A stretch of 64,000 nt of DNA from Bryum argenteum (Eukaryota > Streptophyta > Bryopsida > Bryales > Bryaceae), in the NCBI GenBank assembly GCA_037043015.1, contig CM073323.1:28176758-28240757 (forward strand), in the 5' to 3' direction. Shown here one piece after another: positions 12,321-23,171 of this stretch (position 1 is its first letter; the number at the start of each line of letters is the position of its first letter). Below the pieces are notes generated by a model. It did no database searches, had not been told where the DNA came from, and was given only the letters and a program-made list of their open reading frames with translations. The position numbers and the translations under genes were made by a program.

Positions 12321-12910
12321 GTGGTGCGAATATAAGATAAGATGTAGGATAGGGGATTAGATAAGGTATTGTGAAATATCTTTGAATTCTAGATGAAGCT
12401 TACTTAAATGAGTAATGACATCGTTTATAACAATACAATAGATAGGGTATTCTCATATAGACTTGTAAGAAGGTTACATATGTACGAGAACATATAAATA
12501 ATACGTCACGTAATAATGTTTGACGTGCATGTGTTTGAGTACAAGAAGTGCAAAGGAGAACTAGTTTTGTGGTGCGTATATAAGATAAGATGTAGAGTAC
12601 AGATACCGATAGGGTATTGTAAACGATATGTGAATCCCATATGAAGCTTAATTGAATGAGTAATGGCAACCTTCATAACAATACAATGTATAGGATATTG
12701 ACATCAAGACTCGTAGAAAGAACACATATGAGATTGTATGAAAGTACAAGAAGTAAAATTCAAACAACAGTCATGTGGTGTGTATATAAGATAAGATGTA
12801 GGATAGAAGACAAGATAGGGTACTGTAAAAGATATGTGAATCTTAGCTGAAGCTTACTTAAACGAGTAATGGTATCCGTTATAATAATACTACGGATAGG
12901 GTATTGACAG
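12321..12910. repeat. tandem repeat inside the Mutator-like element
   Basis: Three diverged units start with GTGGTG followed by TATAAGATAAGATGTAG at 12321, 12569 and 12775 (spacings 248 and 206). Each contains a GATAGGGTATTG-like word, which also recurs in complement (CAATACCCTATC) at about 12925, 13650 and 13705. Confidence 0.75.
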
Positions 12911-12963
12911 GACAAATCAATACCCTATCTAAGAAGTAATCTATTCACTCCCTATGTATCTAT

Positions 12964-13489
12964 TCACTCTCTGGTTCCATATGATCGATATCTTCGTGTC
13001 ATTCTCTCAAACCAATCTTGGTTTCTTAATATATTATTTCCTAAACCATTATCCACGGTGTTGAATGGTGCATGAGGATGTAGGGAGTCATTTACACTAT
13101 CTACATTCAAAGCCCTGATCTTCCTACACAAAATTCTAAATTCAGCAAGACCATGTTGAGCTAAAAGAAGCCCACCGACTACCATAACATTTTCTATTTC
13201 TTACTTATTATAAGTGCAATACTTACTATTTGTGACCGCAATGCATTGTGCTTCTCGCATTTCGATGGCCATCTTCAGAGCCAGAGAGATTCTTTGTTAT
13301 GTCCCATTCTACACCTTCTTCAAGTGATCGTTCCCCCAAAAGAAAATCATTAATCCGTGATGTAGGAATGCGAGCTTGTTTGCACGATACAAACTTCCCC
13401 TTCCCGGTTCGGATAGCATCATGCCAAATGAGATCATAACAGGAGAACGGGTGTGGAGGAGTACTTTGAACCGCCGAAACTTGTGTCAT
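12964..13489 (-). pseudogene. possible captured gene fragment within the Mutator-like element
   Basis: Two open stretches on the minus strand (13489-13226 and 13185-12964) have balanced, protein-like composition, for example WHDAIRTGKGKFVSCKQ and ERMTRRYRSYGTRE. Near the end of the first is a strong donor (TA followed by GTAAGTATT), and a usable acceptor (TGTGTAG) lies inside the second, so they could be two exons. I do not recognise the family. A captured host fragment (Pack-MULE cargo), a remnant of the element's own gene, or chance are all possible. Confidence 0.3.
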
Positions 13490-14258
13490 TTTTCAATACC
13501 TTATTTTGCATAAAAACATGACACTAGATTAAGAAAAATGTAAAGCATATCAATATATTCCAAAAGAAACATAGGCATGTGCATTTTGAAGTATCAATTA
13601 TAAGAGTTATAACTACAAATATCATGTGTAAGCACAATATCATATCAACTACAATACCCTATCTTACCTTACCAACAATTAGTACACACATGAACATTGT
13701 TACAATACCCTATCATACCCTATTCACAATGGGTGCACACATTTAGTTGTTGCATGTCTAGGTATCATGCTGTTCACGACCAGCAAGCGATACCGGCGTA
13801 GTGGTGCTCAAACACGTAGGGGTCAACTTTGTTGTGGCTTGGACATTTAAAGCACGTTTAGGATTTGAATCCCAAAGCGAAGTCGGCCACCTAAACCAGT
13901 CAACTATTGCGAAAGGAATTGCCAAATACCTCCATGTGCACAAATACCGAAAGAGCATAAACGATCTAGGTTTTGCGAGACTCAGCAGTTGAAGATGAAG
14001 TGTCGGAGTTGACGTGCTCACAGCCGTAGTGGAGCGGGTGGCGGCGCCGGACTCCGGAGAGGAGACGAAAGCGCTGCGCTGCTTCGGAGAGGAGACGGAC
14101 CGAGAGCAGAGGGCCCGCGGCTGTCGGGCGGGGCAGCGGCAGTCGCGGCAGTTCGGGCAGGGGCAGGGATGAAGCTGGATGGACGGGGGTAAGGGTCTCG
14201 TCGGCTTGGTAGCTGCCACGAACCCTTACCCTGTGAAGTGACACTCAGATCACACCAC

Positions 14259-14330
14259 CTAATTCACAATCCATTGAATGCAAATAACTAAAAATAGACA
14301 AAATTGCCACAAGTAGGCTTCAAAGAGTTA
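14259..14330. repeat. left member of a 70-bp direct repeat
   Basis: The sequence from CTAATTCACAATCC to CTTCAAAGAGTTA reappears at 15191-15264. The two copies exactly bracket the MITE at 14331-15191, one ending and the other starting at its termini. Confidence 0.75.
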
Positions 14331-15191
14331 GGGCCGCTTTACACGAGGGGCCAAGCCATTAATGGAGCCAGTGCATGGCCAAATATTCTCTTGTGATTGG
14401 TCCAATTCTTGAAATTGGCCCGAGGTGCTTTACATGGGGAGTTAAGGCCAATTTTTTGAAATTATATCATAATGGGTGGGGGAAAAGCTATGACACAACC
14501 TGCGCTTCAAAAGTAGGGAGATACAAGAATGGAAGGCCGATTCATGGCCTAGATGTCATTTCTTGATTTCAATACTAAAATCATTATTTCACTAAAATAT
14601 TTTAATGTGAACAAATCAAAAACATGGAATGTAGCTAATAATGTGAATTGGTCCCATGGCTTGGTTTTTCCTTCTAGAAATCGGCCCCAAGGCTTTACAC
14701 ATGGGGGAATTGGCCCACACTTTATTAGTTGTTCAATGTGTTCTCCAAGTAGCCCATGGAATCTATTGAGCTTAAAATGTGAATGGATAGGCACCACAAG
14801 CCTCGGCTTGGTGGTTAGGGCTTAGGCCCCCAATGAGGAGGTCGTGGGTTCTATTCTCCATGCCGGCGTGGTGCTCACCACTATAGTCCACCCAACTATT
14901 GTGGGGGGTCATTGGACCTTGTTGTATGGGTACCTCAAAGCCCTTTGGGGGGATACCTTGTCAAGTATCTTCAAGGCAATAGTAACTAGGCTAGAAACTA
15001 GCGTAGTTATAGTGTCCACCCTCGAGAGGGGGAAGTAGTATTGTTCCAATTTCCCCTTGTCCGGTGGCCATCGGGATATTAGCATTACGAACGGACACTT
15101 CATTCACGCCGGCCCCTTAGAAAGGGACCGGAGTTTCTATCTATCATCTATCTCTGAATGGATTGGCTTTGACTCCCCATGTAAAGCGTCC
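14331..15191. mobile_element. Harbinger-like MITE, family B, split by a SINE
   Basis: It starts GGGCCGCTTTACACGAGG and ends TGTAAAGCGTCC. The left part runs to 14788 and the right part resumes at 15155. Removing the SINE and one 9-bp duplication restores an element similar in length to the 2804-3305 copy, in opposite orientation. Confidence 0.8.
14789..15154 (+). mobile_element. tRNA-derived SINE (full copy)
   Basis: A 366-bp insertion flanked by the identical 9-bp repeat TGAATGGAT (14780-14788 and 15155-15163). The head has RNA polymerase III promoter boxes: an A-box-like TCGGCTTGGTGG at 14803-14814 and a B-box-like GGTTCTATTCT at 14847-14857 (tRNA consensus GGTTCGANTCC), with tRNA-like spacing. 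The 3' end is a short TCTA-type repeat. Other copies are at 31881-32220 and 53392-53567. Confidence 0.85.
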
Positions 15192-15264
15192 TAATTCACA
15201 GTCCATTGAATGCAAATCACAGAAAATAGGCAAAATTGCCACAAGGCAGTAGGCTTCAAAGAGT
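15191..15264. repeat. right member of a 70-bp direct repeat
   Basis: Second copy of 14259-14330. Its right edge is where the TTAA element at 15269 inserted. Confidence 0.75.
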
Positions 15265-15268
15265 TTAA

Positions 15269-15630
15269 CCCTTAAACGCCCAAGCAAGCCCGAGGGGCAT
15301 GATTCCAACAGAATCTTCCCTGTAGCTCTCACTGTACTCAACATTTCACTCATATTTTGATGTTAAACTGGTCACCTTCTTCTGATGCATTCAAAAAGTG
15401 AAATTTCACAATTCAAATCACAATTTGTATGAATGATTTTGTGCTTTGAAAGGATTGTGGTAGGTAGGTTGGGGTGGTACATAACCTTGTAGGAGGTTGC
15501 AAGCTCATCATTGATTGGCCTATTCATGATGCCCAAGTTCAAAAAGTGCACTATTCATGATGCCCAAGTCCAAAAGATGCTGTGATCCAATTTTGGGCTG
15601 CCCGTTTCAGACCCCATGGGCGTTTAAGGG
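15269..15630. mobile_element. TTAA-flanked MITE, family F
   Basis: A 362-bp element between TTAA at 15265-15268 and 15631-15634, with termini CCCTTAAACGCCCA and the exact complement TGGGCGTTTAAGGG. A truncated relative starts at 36315 in the aquaporin gene. ORFs on it are chance. Confidence 0.85.
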
Positions 15631-16700
15631 TTAAGCTATCTTTCCATCTCCCTCCCTCGGCCGCTCGGCGTTCGACTGCGGATGTCTCCAAAGCTGCGCA
15701 ACATCTGATAAGATTCCTGTCCTGCCTGAAAAAAGTGCGCAACATCTAAACTTGTCAACCTAACTTCCTAAAGTGAGAGCAGCACACAAAGGGCCGACTG
15801 ATTATTCTCCTGTGTGTGCCTAGTTGCATGCAGCAAGCAAGCACCGAATATTACTGGCAAGATGCGATTCCAATTCTCAACCTACCCGGCGGCAGTACAG
15901 AATGTCGCAAACAAAATTGGGTTCATGAGTTGCTTGCGCCTGGCGAAGTGTAGGTGATATCCCCACTTTCATTCTGACAATTTTGACAAATTCCAGCTTT
16001 TCATTAGCCAGGGAAGAGAGTAGATTCCTCGTGAATGTAGGCGGCCAGGAGATTCGTGACTTTACTGCCTGCTATTTGAGTGATCCTAGAAGACGAACGC
16101 TACATTTTTCACACTGATCTCCAGATATCACAGCTTGAGTACCGTCGGACATGGCGGAGGAAGCCCATGTATTTTATCACCTGAAGATCGGTTAAGATCA
16201 CTTCATGCACATGCAAGTTACAGAATTTCATGCAATTCTGTCTCTTGTTAATTTGGCTGCTCAATATCGGAAAATTTGTAACGAAGGTTAGCAGTTCTGA
16301 GCAGTCCACCTTAGGTTGTGTATCTATCCATTTTTCTCGATTCCATAGAAAACATGGTACTTTCAAGTCTGATGTCTCTTGATTGATTGTATGCAAGTTA
16401 ACTATTTAGCTTCTTTGACTTCATGCAGTCATTGACGTGCACATTTATACTTGAATGTTCACCTTCATGAAAGTGATGTGAAAACAAGCAGGGGACCACT
16501 GTATTAACATTGTTAGAGGAAGCCATTCAATCATGGGGTATGACGCATTTTCGAGGTGTTACGATTTATTATCGATTAAAATGGACCCCAGTTGAATCAA
16601 GCAAGTAAAAGCTTCAGTAACCACATTGAGGCAAATTCCCTCCATAGTCTAAATAGGGGTTCTGAATGTAATCTGTACAATGAGTAAGATTTTGTTGAGG
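15631..16700. other. gene-free stretch downstream of the P450
   Basis: No exon recognised. The part next to 16700 is the 3' flank of the minus-strand P450 gene. Confidence 0.4.
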
Positions 16701-18761
16701 TCAGTAAAGTGAAGCTGGGCTCCGGGGTGTGGCATTCAACAGCAAGCGCTCGCCACGGTACAAAACAAATGAAGGAGTCTCAGCCATATCCATAGCTTTG
16801 GCGGTTTGATCATCAGGAAGCGACCAGTCGAAGCTGTGAAGCAGATGAGCAACCATGAGAGACACGAGCGTGTTAGCGAGGCGAGCAGCAGGACACATGC
16901 GGCGACCCACTCCGAACGGGATGAGCTCGAAGTCATCGTGCCCGGACAGAGGATTCACCTCGGGGTGCTCCAGAAACCTGCTGGGCTTGAACTCATCGGG
17001 GTTGGGGTACACGCTGGGGTCGCGGTGGATCGCGAAAATATTCAGAATGAGTTGTGTCTTGGCTGGGAGTTCGTACCCGGACACCACGCAAGGCTCGTGA
17101 CACTCACGCGTGATCGACAGCGGCGCCGCGGGGTGCAACCTCAGGGTCTCCTTCACAATCGCTTGCAGCAATGGCAAGCTGCTAAGATCGGATTCCTGGA
17201 CTACTCGATTCTCTCCGACCACTGCTGCAAGCTCTGCTTGCGCTTCGTGCCGGACACTTGGATGCGCCATGAGCTCTGCCATTGCCCACTCTGCTGTCGT
17301 TGCGCTTGTGTCCGTTCCCGCATTCAGAAAGCTCTGGACCATGGCCACACCCAATTCAGCAAGCAAGCTCCATGTACCATGAATCGAGACAGATCACTAG
17401 TGCGGGACCATGGTTAAAACACAAAGATAAGATAAAATACCAGTAATGTTCCAAACATAGTGATTCAATCTTGTTGGAAAACTGTCAACTGTTTGAACCA
17501 CCCCTTTTCAGCACTGAAAGCATGTTGAAACATTGCCTCTGTAATGTAGTTTTTCAACCATGGTTTTGCACTAGGTAGCGAGTGTTTTGACCATGGTTTT
17601 GCACCAGTGAGGAATATTTGGCGGATGCTTACCAGGAGGAGAGACATGATCTCGCCATCGCTCAGTGGCTTTCCTGCATCGTCCAGTGGCGCCTTCAACA
17701 ACACATCGACGAAGTCCGGCACGTCGGTCACTCGTTGCCTGTGGCTCTCCACGTCGATGACTTTATGCACTATTGCGCGTCCACGTTTCTGAATCTCCAG
17801 TAGATACGGTTCCCACCCTTGCAACTTCGTGATAAAGCTCAGAGACGGAACATAATCACTGATGATCATGGCTCCGTTTGCGTCAATAGATCGCCTCAAC
17901 ACATCATCGTAGCTTCGTTTCTCATCATTCTTGTCACGAATATCAAAAAACCTGTCCACGGATGCTCGCACTCAGTCTCGAGAGAGATCGAAAGAATCAG
18001 ATCAGGATGGAAATATAGGATCGTAGGTGGTGGTAGCTCACCTGTTGTTGGTAAGCATCATGGTCATGTTGTTGGACGTCACCCCAGTGAGCCAATGTCG
18101 AAGATCGATAGGGGTGCCAGAATTTGCTGCTTCCTCCACAAGCAGCTTCATCATGTTGTGAAGCTCCCCATTGCGGATCCCCTCGTGAGAAGCGTGAGTG
18201 GCGGGCGAGAAGAGCTGCGTGTTGGCGAGACGACGCAACTGACGCCAGTAATGCCCGTAAGGCGCCACTGGCAAGCTGCGATACGACCCTGCTGTGAGCA
18301 CGTCCAACACTAACTTCCTGGGGCGCGATGAGAACGTCGCGTCGTGGGACTTGAACAACTCCTTGGCTGCACCTGCTGTCGATACCACTAGACATCCCTT
18401 CTCCCCTGCCAGACCCACCGACCCCAAAATCTCAAACCCAAAAACACCCAACCCCGGGGCAATGATACAAGACTGAGTGGTGAGACATGATACCGAGTTG
18501 GAGGTACATGAGGCCGCCGTGTCGAGCGGCCAACTTTTGGAGCTTGCGGTGAGCAAGGCCAGTGAGAAGGTGGAGGTTGCCAACAATGGGCCATGGCCAG
18601 GGACCCGGAGGCAAGCGCTGACGCCGATGGAAGACCAGCACGAGGTGAGTGACGAAGAAGGTCACGAAAACGGCGACGATGGATTTAGTGAAGGATGTGG
18701 GACTGGAAAGAGTAAGCAAGTAGTGCGGCAGCCACAATGTTGCTTCGACGACGGTCCCCAT
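16701..18761 (-). CDS. CYP71-clan (A-type) cytochrome P450
   Basis: A haem-thiolate monooxygenase, expected on the ER membrane and fed electrons by P450 reductase; substrate unknown. Four exons (transcript order) 18761-18494, 18405-18042, 17951-17633, 17333-16701 give 527 residues, normal for the family. Visible in order: N-terminal anchor SIVAVFVTFFVTHLVLVF, proline hinge RLPPGP, the I-helix oxygen-binding motif AGTDTS, K-helix ETLR, PSRF in the PERF position, and the haem loop FGVGRRMCPAARLA with the cysteine ligand. Intron 1 is only 88 bp. The start at 18761 gives a normal anchor length; an in-frame Met at 18821 is an alternative. Ala follows CP where Gly is usual, which the family tolerates. 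No inactivating change is seen. I do not assign a subfamily. Confidence 0.9.
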
Positions 18762-19162
18762 GTCTGTCGGCTGCAGGTTTTGCCTTGCCAGAGTGCGAGC
18801 GAGCAAGCAAGCAAGGTACAAAGTCTGATCGGTTTTAAGAGTTTTTCAAGCTGGGAGAGCGAAAAACGCGGAAATCTCAGCTTTTGGTTCCCTTTTACCT
18901 TTATTGGGGATTGCTAAACTTGTGGGGGCGTGTTGTGTTGCACGAGGACAGGAGCTGATTTCTCTCGTGAAGCCTTCAACGGTACACTTTTCTCGATGCT
19001 TGCTTTCTGTGATGCATGCAAATCATGAGTTTTTTGCAGTCCATTTTACGTCTTTTTGCATCCTTTTGCTTTTGCATCCTTTTTGCTTTTGCATCTTTAG
19101 AATGAAATAATTAGCTATGGAGTACATCAATGATAATGAATGGTAGAAGTAAACATAATTAA
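18762..19162. promoter_or_regulatory. upstream region of the P450 gene
   Basis: About 400 bp between the P450 start and a TTAA MITE. No other gene is visible. A short in-place duplication of CATCCTTTTGCTTTTG-like sequence is present at 19058-19096. Confidence 0.35.
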
Positions 19163-19422
19163 CACCTAACTTTCCTTAGAACCCGAAACGGGTTTTGGAG
19201 GTTTCTGAAGGAGAATAACTCAGCCAACTTTGACCATTATAATCTCACAAATGAGGAAGAATGAACGGTTCAAATTTAGTATGTGAGAAGAATGTCAAGT
19301 GAACTTTGAGATCTTACGGTTGACTCTTTTAAATAATGCTTAGATTGATATTTGTTGAGCTTAATCTAAAGGAAGGTCAAATTTTGTGGCTTAGACCATT
19401 TTGCAACAAGGAAATTTAGGGG
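19163..19422. mobile_element. TTAA-flanked MITE, family D
   Basis: A 260-bp element bounded by TTAA at 19159-19162 and 19423-19426, with ends CACCTAACTTTCC and AAATTTAGGGG. It is in inverse orientation to the 8179 and 35677 copies. The family B MITE at 19427 starts immediately after its right TTAA. Confidence 0.8.
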
Positions 19423-19426
19423 TTAA

Positions 19427-19760
19427 GGATGTTTTACAAGGGAGTCAAGGCCAACAAACCTCCAATCATTACACTCACATTTTAAGCCCAATGAGCTCAA
19501 TGGGTCGCTTGGAGAACATCTCAATTCAATAATAAGGGGTCTGTCAACTTCCTTATGTGCAAAGTGCTTGGGACTCTATTTTAAGAGGAAAAAGGTCACA
19601 GGCCAATAAGTATTTTTAGCTACATTCCATGTTTTTTATATCTTCATAGTAATACATATTATAGTGAAAAAATACTTTTGTAAGGAAATCAAGAAACTAC
19701 CATTTAAATAGGCCTTTGATTTTTATAGCTACTAATTTTTGAAATGCGTAGAGTGTCATG
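19427..19760. mobile_element. Harbinger-like MITE, family B (eroded)
   Basis: It starts GGATGTTTTACAAGGGAGTC directly after the neighbouring TTAA element and follows the 2804-3305 sequence with many substitutions. The right third is missing. Confidence 0.7.
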
Positions 19761-20355
19761 ATTTAGTTTGAGGCGTTTTGTACAATCTAGTAAATTTAAC
19801 AACCAATACCCTAATCAACTAGTTGGACTTACCCTACTTTTAACGGGAATCTTACAAATGAGTGGATCCGACTTTTGCAAATTGTATTCAGCTTCAATAC
19901 ACGGCTATTCTAGAGTATGTAACAAGGTGACCACTCCTTCAAGTACTTTAGTAACCCTATCAGTGATGTGGGAGCTCAAAGTTGAAGACCGATCAGAGGT
20001 GGGCATACCTTTTTGTAAAACTATTCAACTCTAAAATTTGCAACACAAAAGTGTAACAAAGGATCCAAAGAGGCATAACCATTGTTGTGGTTTGACTGAT
20101 TTCATGGCACAAAAAGATAGGCTACCTTCTTATGGGTGTATCTCAAAAACCCTTGATCCAAATGAAGGTGTGTAAGTGGCTACTATCCTCATAGATATTC
20201 TCTTCGGATTTTCTCAAAGCACCGCCCTCATAAGTGAAATACCTTGGTACGGAATTGGTCATCATGCTCCAACTACTTAAGTGGGAATATTGGTGGTTAG
20301 TAATACACAAAATTACGGACCTTACTTTCTCTTGGATATGATAGTCTTGAAGTTA

Positions 20356-20923
20356 GGGCCGCTTCACACTATGGCCATCCAAGTCGAGAGGCCGTGGGAT
20401 TGAGAGTCCAAACTTTGTTGAGTGTTCAAAGAAATTTACTGAAAATAGCCAATAAAATAGTGTAATTGGGGCCTTTGGTCGGGCATAGTGTAAAGCCTCC
20501 AAAGGCCAAGCTCAAAGTCGAAAGCTTTGGCCATGAACTCCAATGGCCTCTCAACTTGGACGGTTGTAGTGTGAAGCCTCCAAAGGCCAAGCCCAAAGTC
20601 CAAACCCATATCACTTTATTCCTTGTCCAAGACATCCTTTTGATCTAACGGCCAAGATCCTGTCAATTTTTGAATTTTTTATGAATAAAATGTGACGGCC
20701 TCTCGACCATAGTTTGAGTCTTGCAAAATGCAAGACCCAAACAAATGTCGAGAGGTTGTCACCTTGGTCAAAAAGCGTTGCCACATAGGCCATTTGAAGA
20801 ACGACGACCAGTGGACTTTTGCTTCTAGTGTGAAGGCTCGAGAGGCCGAAACTATGGTTTCCTGCAATTTCATTGGTTGAAATCGACAGCCTCTCAACCT
20901 TCGGCCATAGTGTGAAGCAGCCC
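20356..20923. mobile_element. Harbinger/Tourist-like MITE, family C
   Basis: A 568-bp element with termini GGGCCGCTTCACACTATGG and the matching complement, flanked by TTA on both sides (20353-20355, 20924-20926). The interior contains sub-terminal palindromes built on GGCCTCTCGA and CCTCCAAAGGCC. A second copy lies at 41023-41573 in reverse orientation. A TTA target duplication with GGG termini fits PIF/Harbinger. Confidence 0.85.
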
Positions 20924-21210
20924 TTAGTATCTCACTTTGAGTCTCAATTTATGTTACAACAAGGTAAGATTGGAATTGTCACTTTGATTTCCAATGTAAC
21001 AAGATACTAGGATCATTATAATTCTCAGCATGTTACCGAATCATCAGATGGGAAGTTCTTATGCTACTTACATACTCTATACATGTATATTAAGATTATT
21101 ACATTTTAGAACCAATTATACTCAACCTCCAATTTTTTTTTGACATTTTATCATCAAAAACCTCCCAAATTTGATGAAGTCAAGAATTTCATCTTGAGTT
21201 TATACTTATA

Positions 21211-21568
21211 ACCTCAATTCCGTTAAAATGGCACTATTCCATGTGCCATTTTAGCGAAGCTAAAGTGTCATATTGTGCAAACGTGCCATTTTACAAGCAT
21301 ATTTTTGAACTGAAGTTCAGAAGTATTTATGCCTACAAAACGGCACGTTTATTAATATCACACATGTACTCCGTAATATCACCAAAATTTCCATAATATC
21401 TCCCAAGTTCAAAAACATTGTTATTTTTGAACGGCCGTTCAGAAATATTTACCCTATCATGTCAAAACTCGACAAAAACTCGATAAAAACCAGTATCATT
21501 TTTTTCATTTTAAGCACCCCAAAAAAAGCCATTTTAGCAGAATAATGCCATTATAACGGAATTGAGGT
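21211..21568. mobile_element. MITE with 23-bp inverted termini
   Basis: A 358-bp element starting ACCTCAATTCCGTTAAAATG and ending with its complement; 22 of 23 terminal bases match. CCATTTTA/TAAAATGG words recur inside. No target duplication was resolved and no second copy was found in the window. Confidence 0.7.
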
Positions 21569-21694
21569 TTTATGTAAAAATATATATGATTTCACATAAT
21601 TGGTTTGCAATAGTAAAACTAATCCTATGTCTCTAAATCCTAAAACAATAACCACTTTCACTAAAATGGATGTTACAAATTCATACTGTACTTA

Positions 21695-22331
21695 GAGTCG
21701 CTTTACATGAGGGATCAAGCCATCGATGGGGCCAATTCATGGCCAAATCCTCTCTTGTGATTGGTCCAATTCTTGAAATTGGCCTCAGGGGCTTTACATG
21801 GGGAATCAAGGCCAATTTTCTGAAATTATATTATAATGTAGAGGGGCTTTACATGGGGGAGTTAAGGTCAATTTTCTGAAATTGTATTATAATGTGTGGG
21901 GGACAAGTTATGACACTGAAATTATATTATAATGTGTGGGGAACAAGTTATGACACTGAAATTATATTATAATGTGTGGGGGACAAGTTATGACACGGCC
22001 CACACTCCAAAAGTTGGGAGATACAAGAATGGAAGGCCACTTCATGACCTATAGGCCATTTCTTGATTTCAATACAAAATCATTATTTCACTAAAATACT
22101 TTAATGTGAACAAAGCGAAAGCATGAAATGTAGCTAATAGTATGAATTGGCCCCATGGCCTTATTTTTCCTTTCGGAAATCAGCCCCAAGGGCTTTAAAC
22201 ATGGAGGAATTGCTCCTACTTCATTAATTGTTTAATGTGTTCTCCTAGTGGCCCATGGAGCCAATTGGGCTTAAAATGTGACTAAATTGGCTTGGAGATT
22301 TGTTGGCCTTCACTCCCCATGTAGAGGGTCT
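21695..22331. mobile_element. Harbinger-like MITE, family B, with internal expansion
   Basis: The left end resembles GAGTCGCTTTACATGAGG and the right end is CCCATGTAGAGGGTC. It is longer than the other copies because a 41-bp unit (starting CTGAAATTATATTATAATG) is tandemly repeated three times between about 21878 and 21996. Confidence 0.75.
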
Positions 22332-23171
22332 ATGAGTGAGCTTTTATCTATTTACTGTTTCAGCACAAACTGGAATTGATTTGTGATCCATCACAATGAA
22401 TTTTGTAAAAAACAGACTTTGGATGGAGAAATCAAAGTTTTAGCCTTTCATCCAAAATGATGTTTTCCAACTTCGAATACATATAGGCGATAATATATGT
22501 TTTTTACATTTTCCTAGTCGAGGGAATCTTTCAGAGAAAAAATTACGTACAAATGTATGCTTTAAAACTGTACAAACTTATAGAGCCAAAACAATAAAAT
22601 TCCAAATTTAATCTATCTGATGCACATACCAATCTTCATTGTTATTTTACTCCTACCCTAATATAATTCAATGATCAGATAAATTACATAATAAAAACAT
22701 ATCTGGTTAAGCCCGCGTTTGAGTATAGTAAGTTATCACCTCACCCATTGATCCCAAACATACATAACGCAGTCCTATAAGAGCAAGTGAATCACCAAGC
22801 TATCAATGCAATTGTAGTCATAACTTCGTAGCTGCAAACTCCAAGTACAAGGGAAGAATGCAAAAGAATAATAAGTGAATAAATACATCAAAACGATGGA
22901 GATTATTCAAATGGCTGAGTACATGACAAACAGTGATACCACCTAGTGCCACGATTTAAGTTCCTGATTCTATACAAAGCTCTATGGCACATAAATGGAT
23001 TCTCAATGAAAATCAAGACAAAAGAATGGAATGGAATCAACCTGAAGAACAGCGAAGGAGGGTCTCTTTACAGGGACTGACTGTTATACTACTGTTGTGT
23101 AAGTTGGGCATCTTGAATAGATGGGTACCCCCGTTAGCATGTGTTGAAAATAACACACTCCTGATTTTGAA
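22332..23171. other. 3' flank of SCAB copy 2
   Basis: No gene recognised. It probably includes the SCAB 3' UTR at its right end. Confidence 0.4.

Larger units (their letters stand above)
11667..14231. mobile_element. Mutator-like element with 9-bp target duplication
   Basis: A 2565-bp element flanked by identical 9-bp repeats TGTGAAGTG (11658-11666 and 14232-14240). Both ends start GGGTAAGGGTTCGTGGCAGC when read inward. The inverted repeats are long and GC-rich, about 180-200 bp, to about 11830 on the left and about 14045 on the right; the left one lacks about 20 bp present in the right. Long terminal repeats plus a 9-bp duplication are diagnostic of Mutator-like elements. No recognisable transposase is present, so it is non-autonomous. 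The interior holds a tandem repeat and a possible spliced gene fragment on the minus strand. Confidence 0.85.

Noticed and set aside
12964-13489. Naming the fragment in the Mutator-like element as a transposase.
   Set aside because: None of the MULE, hAT or Harbinger catalytic motifs can be seen, so it is left as unidentified.
16806-17417. A 203-codon plus-strand ORF.
   Set aside because: It is antisense to the last exon of the P450, whose motifs are unmistakable on the minus strand.
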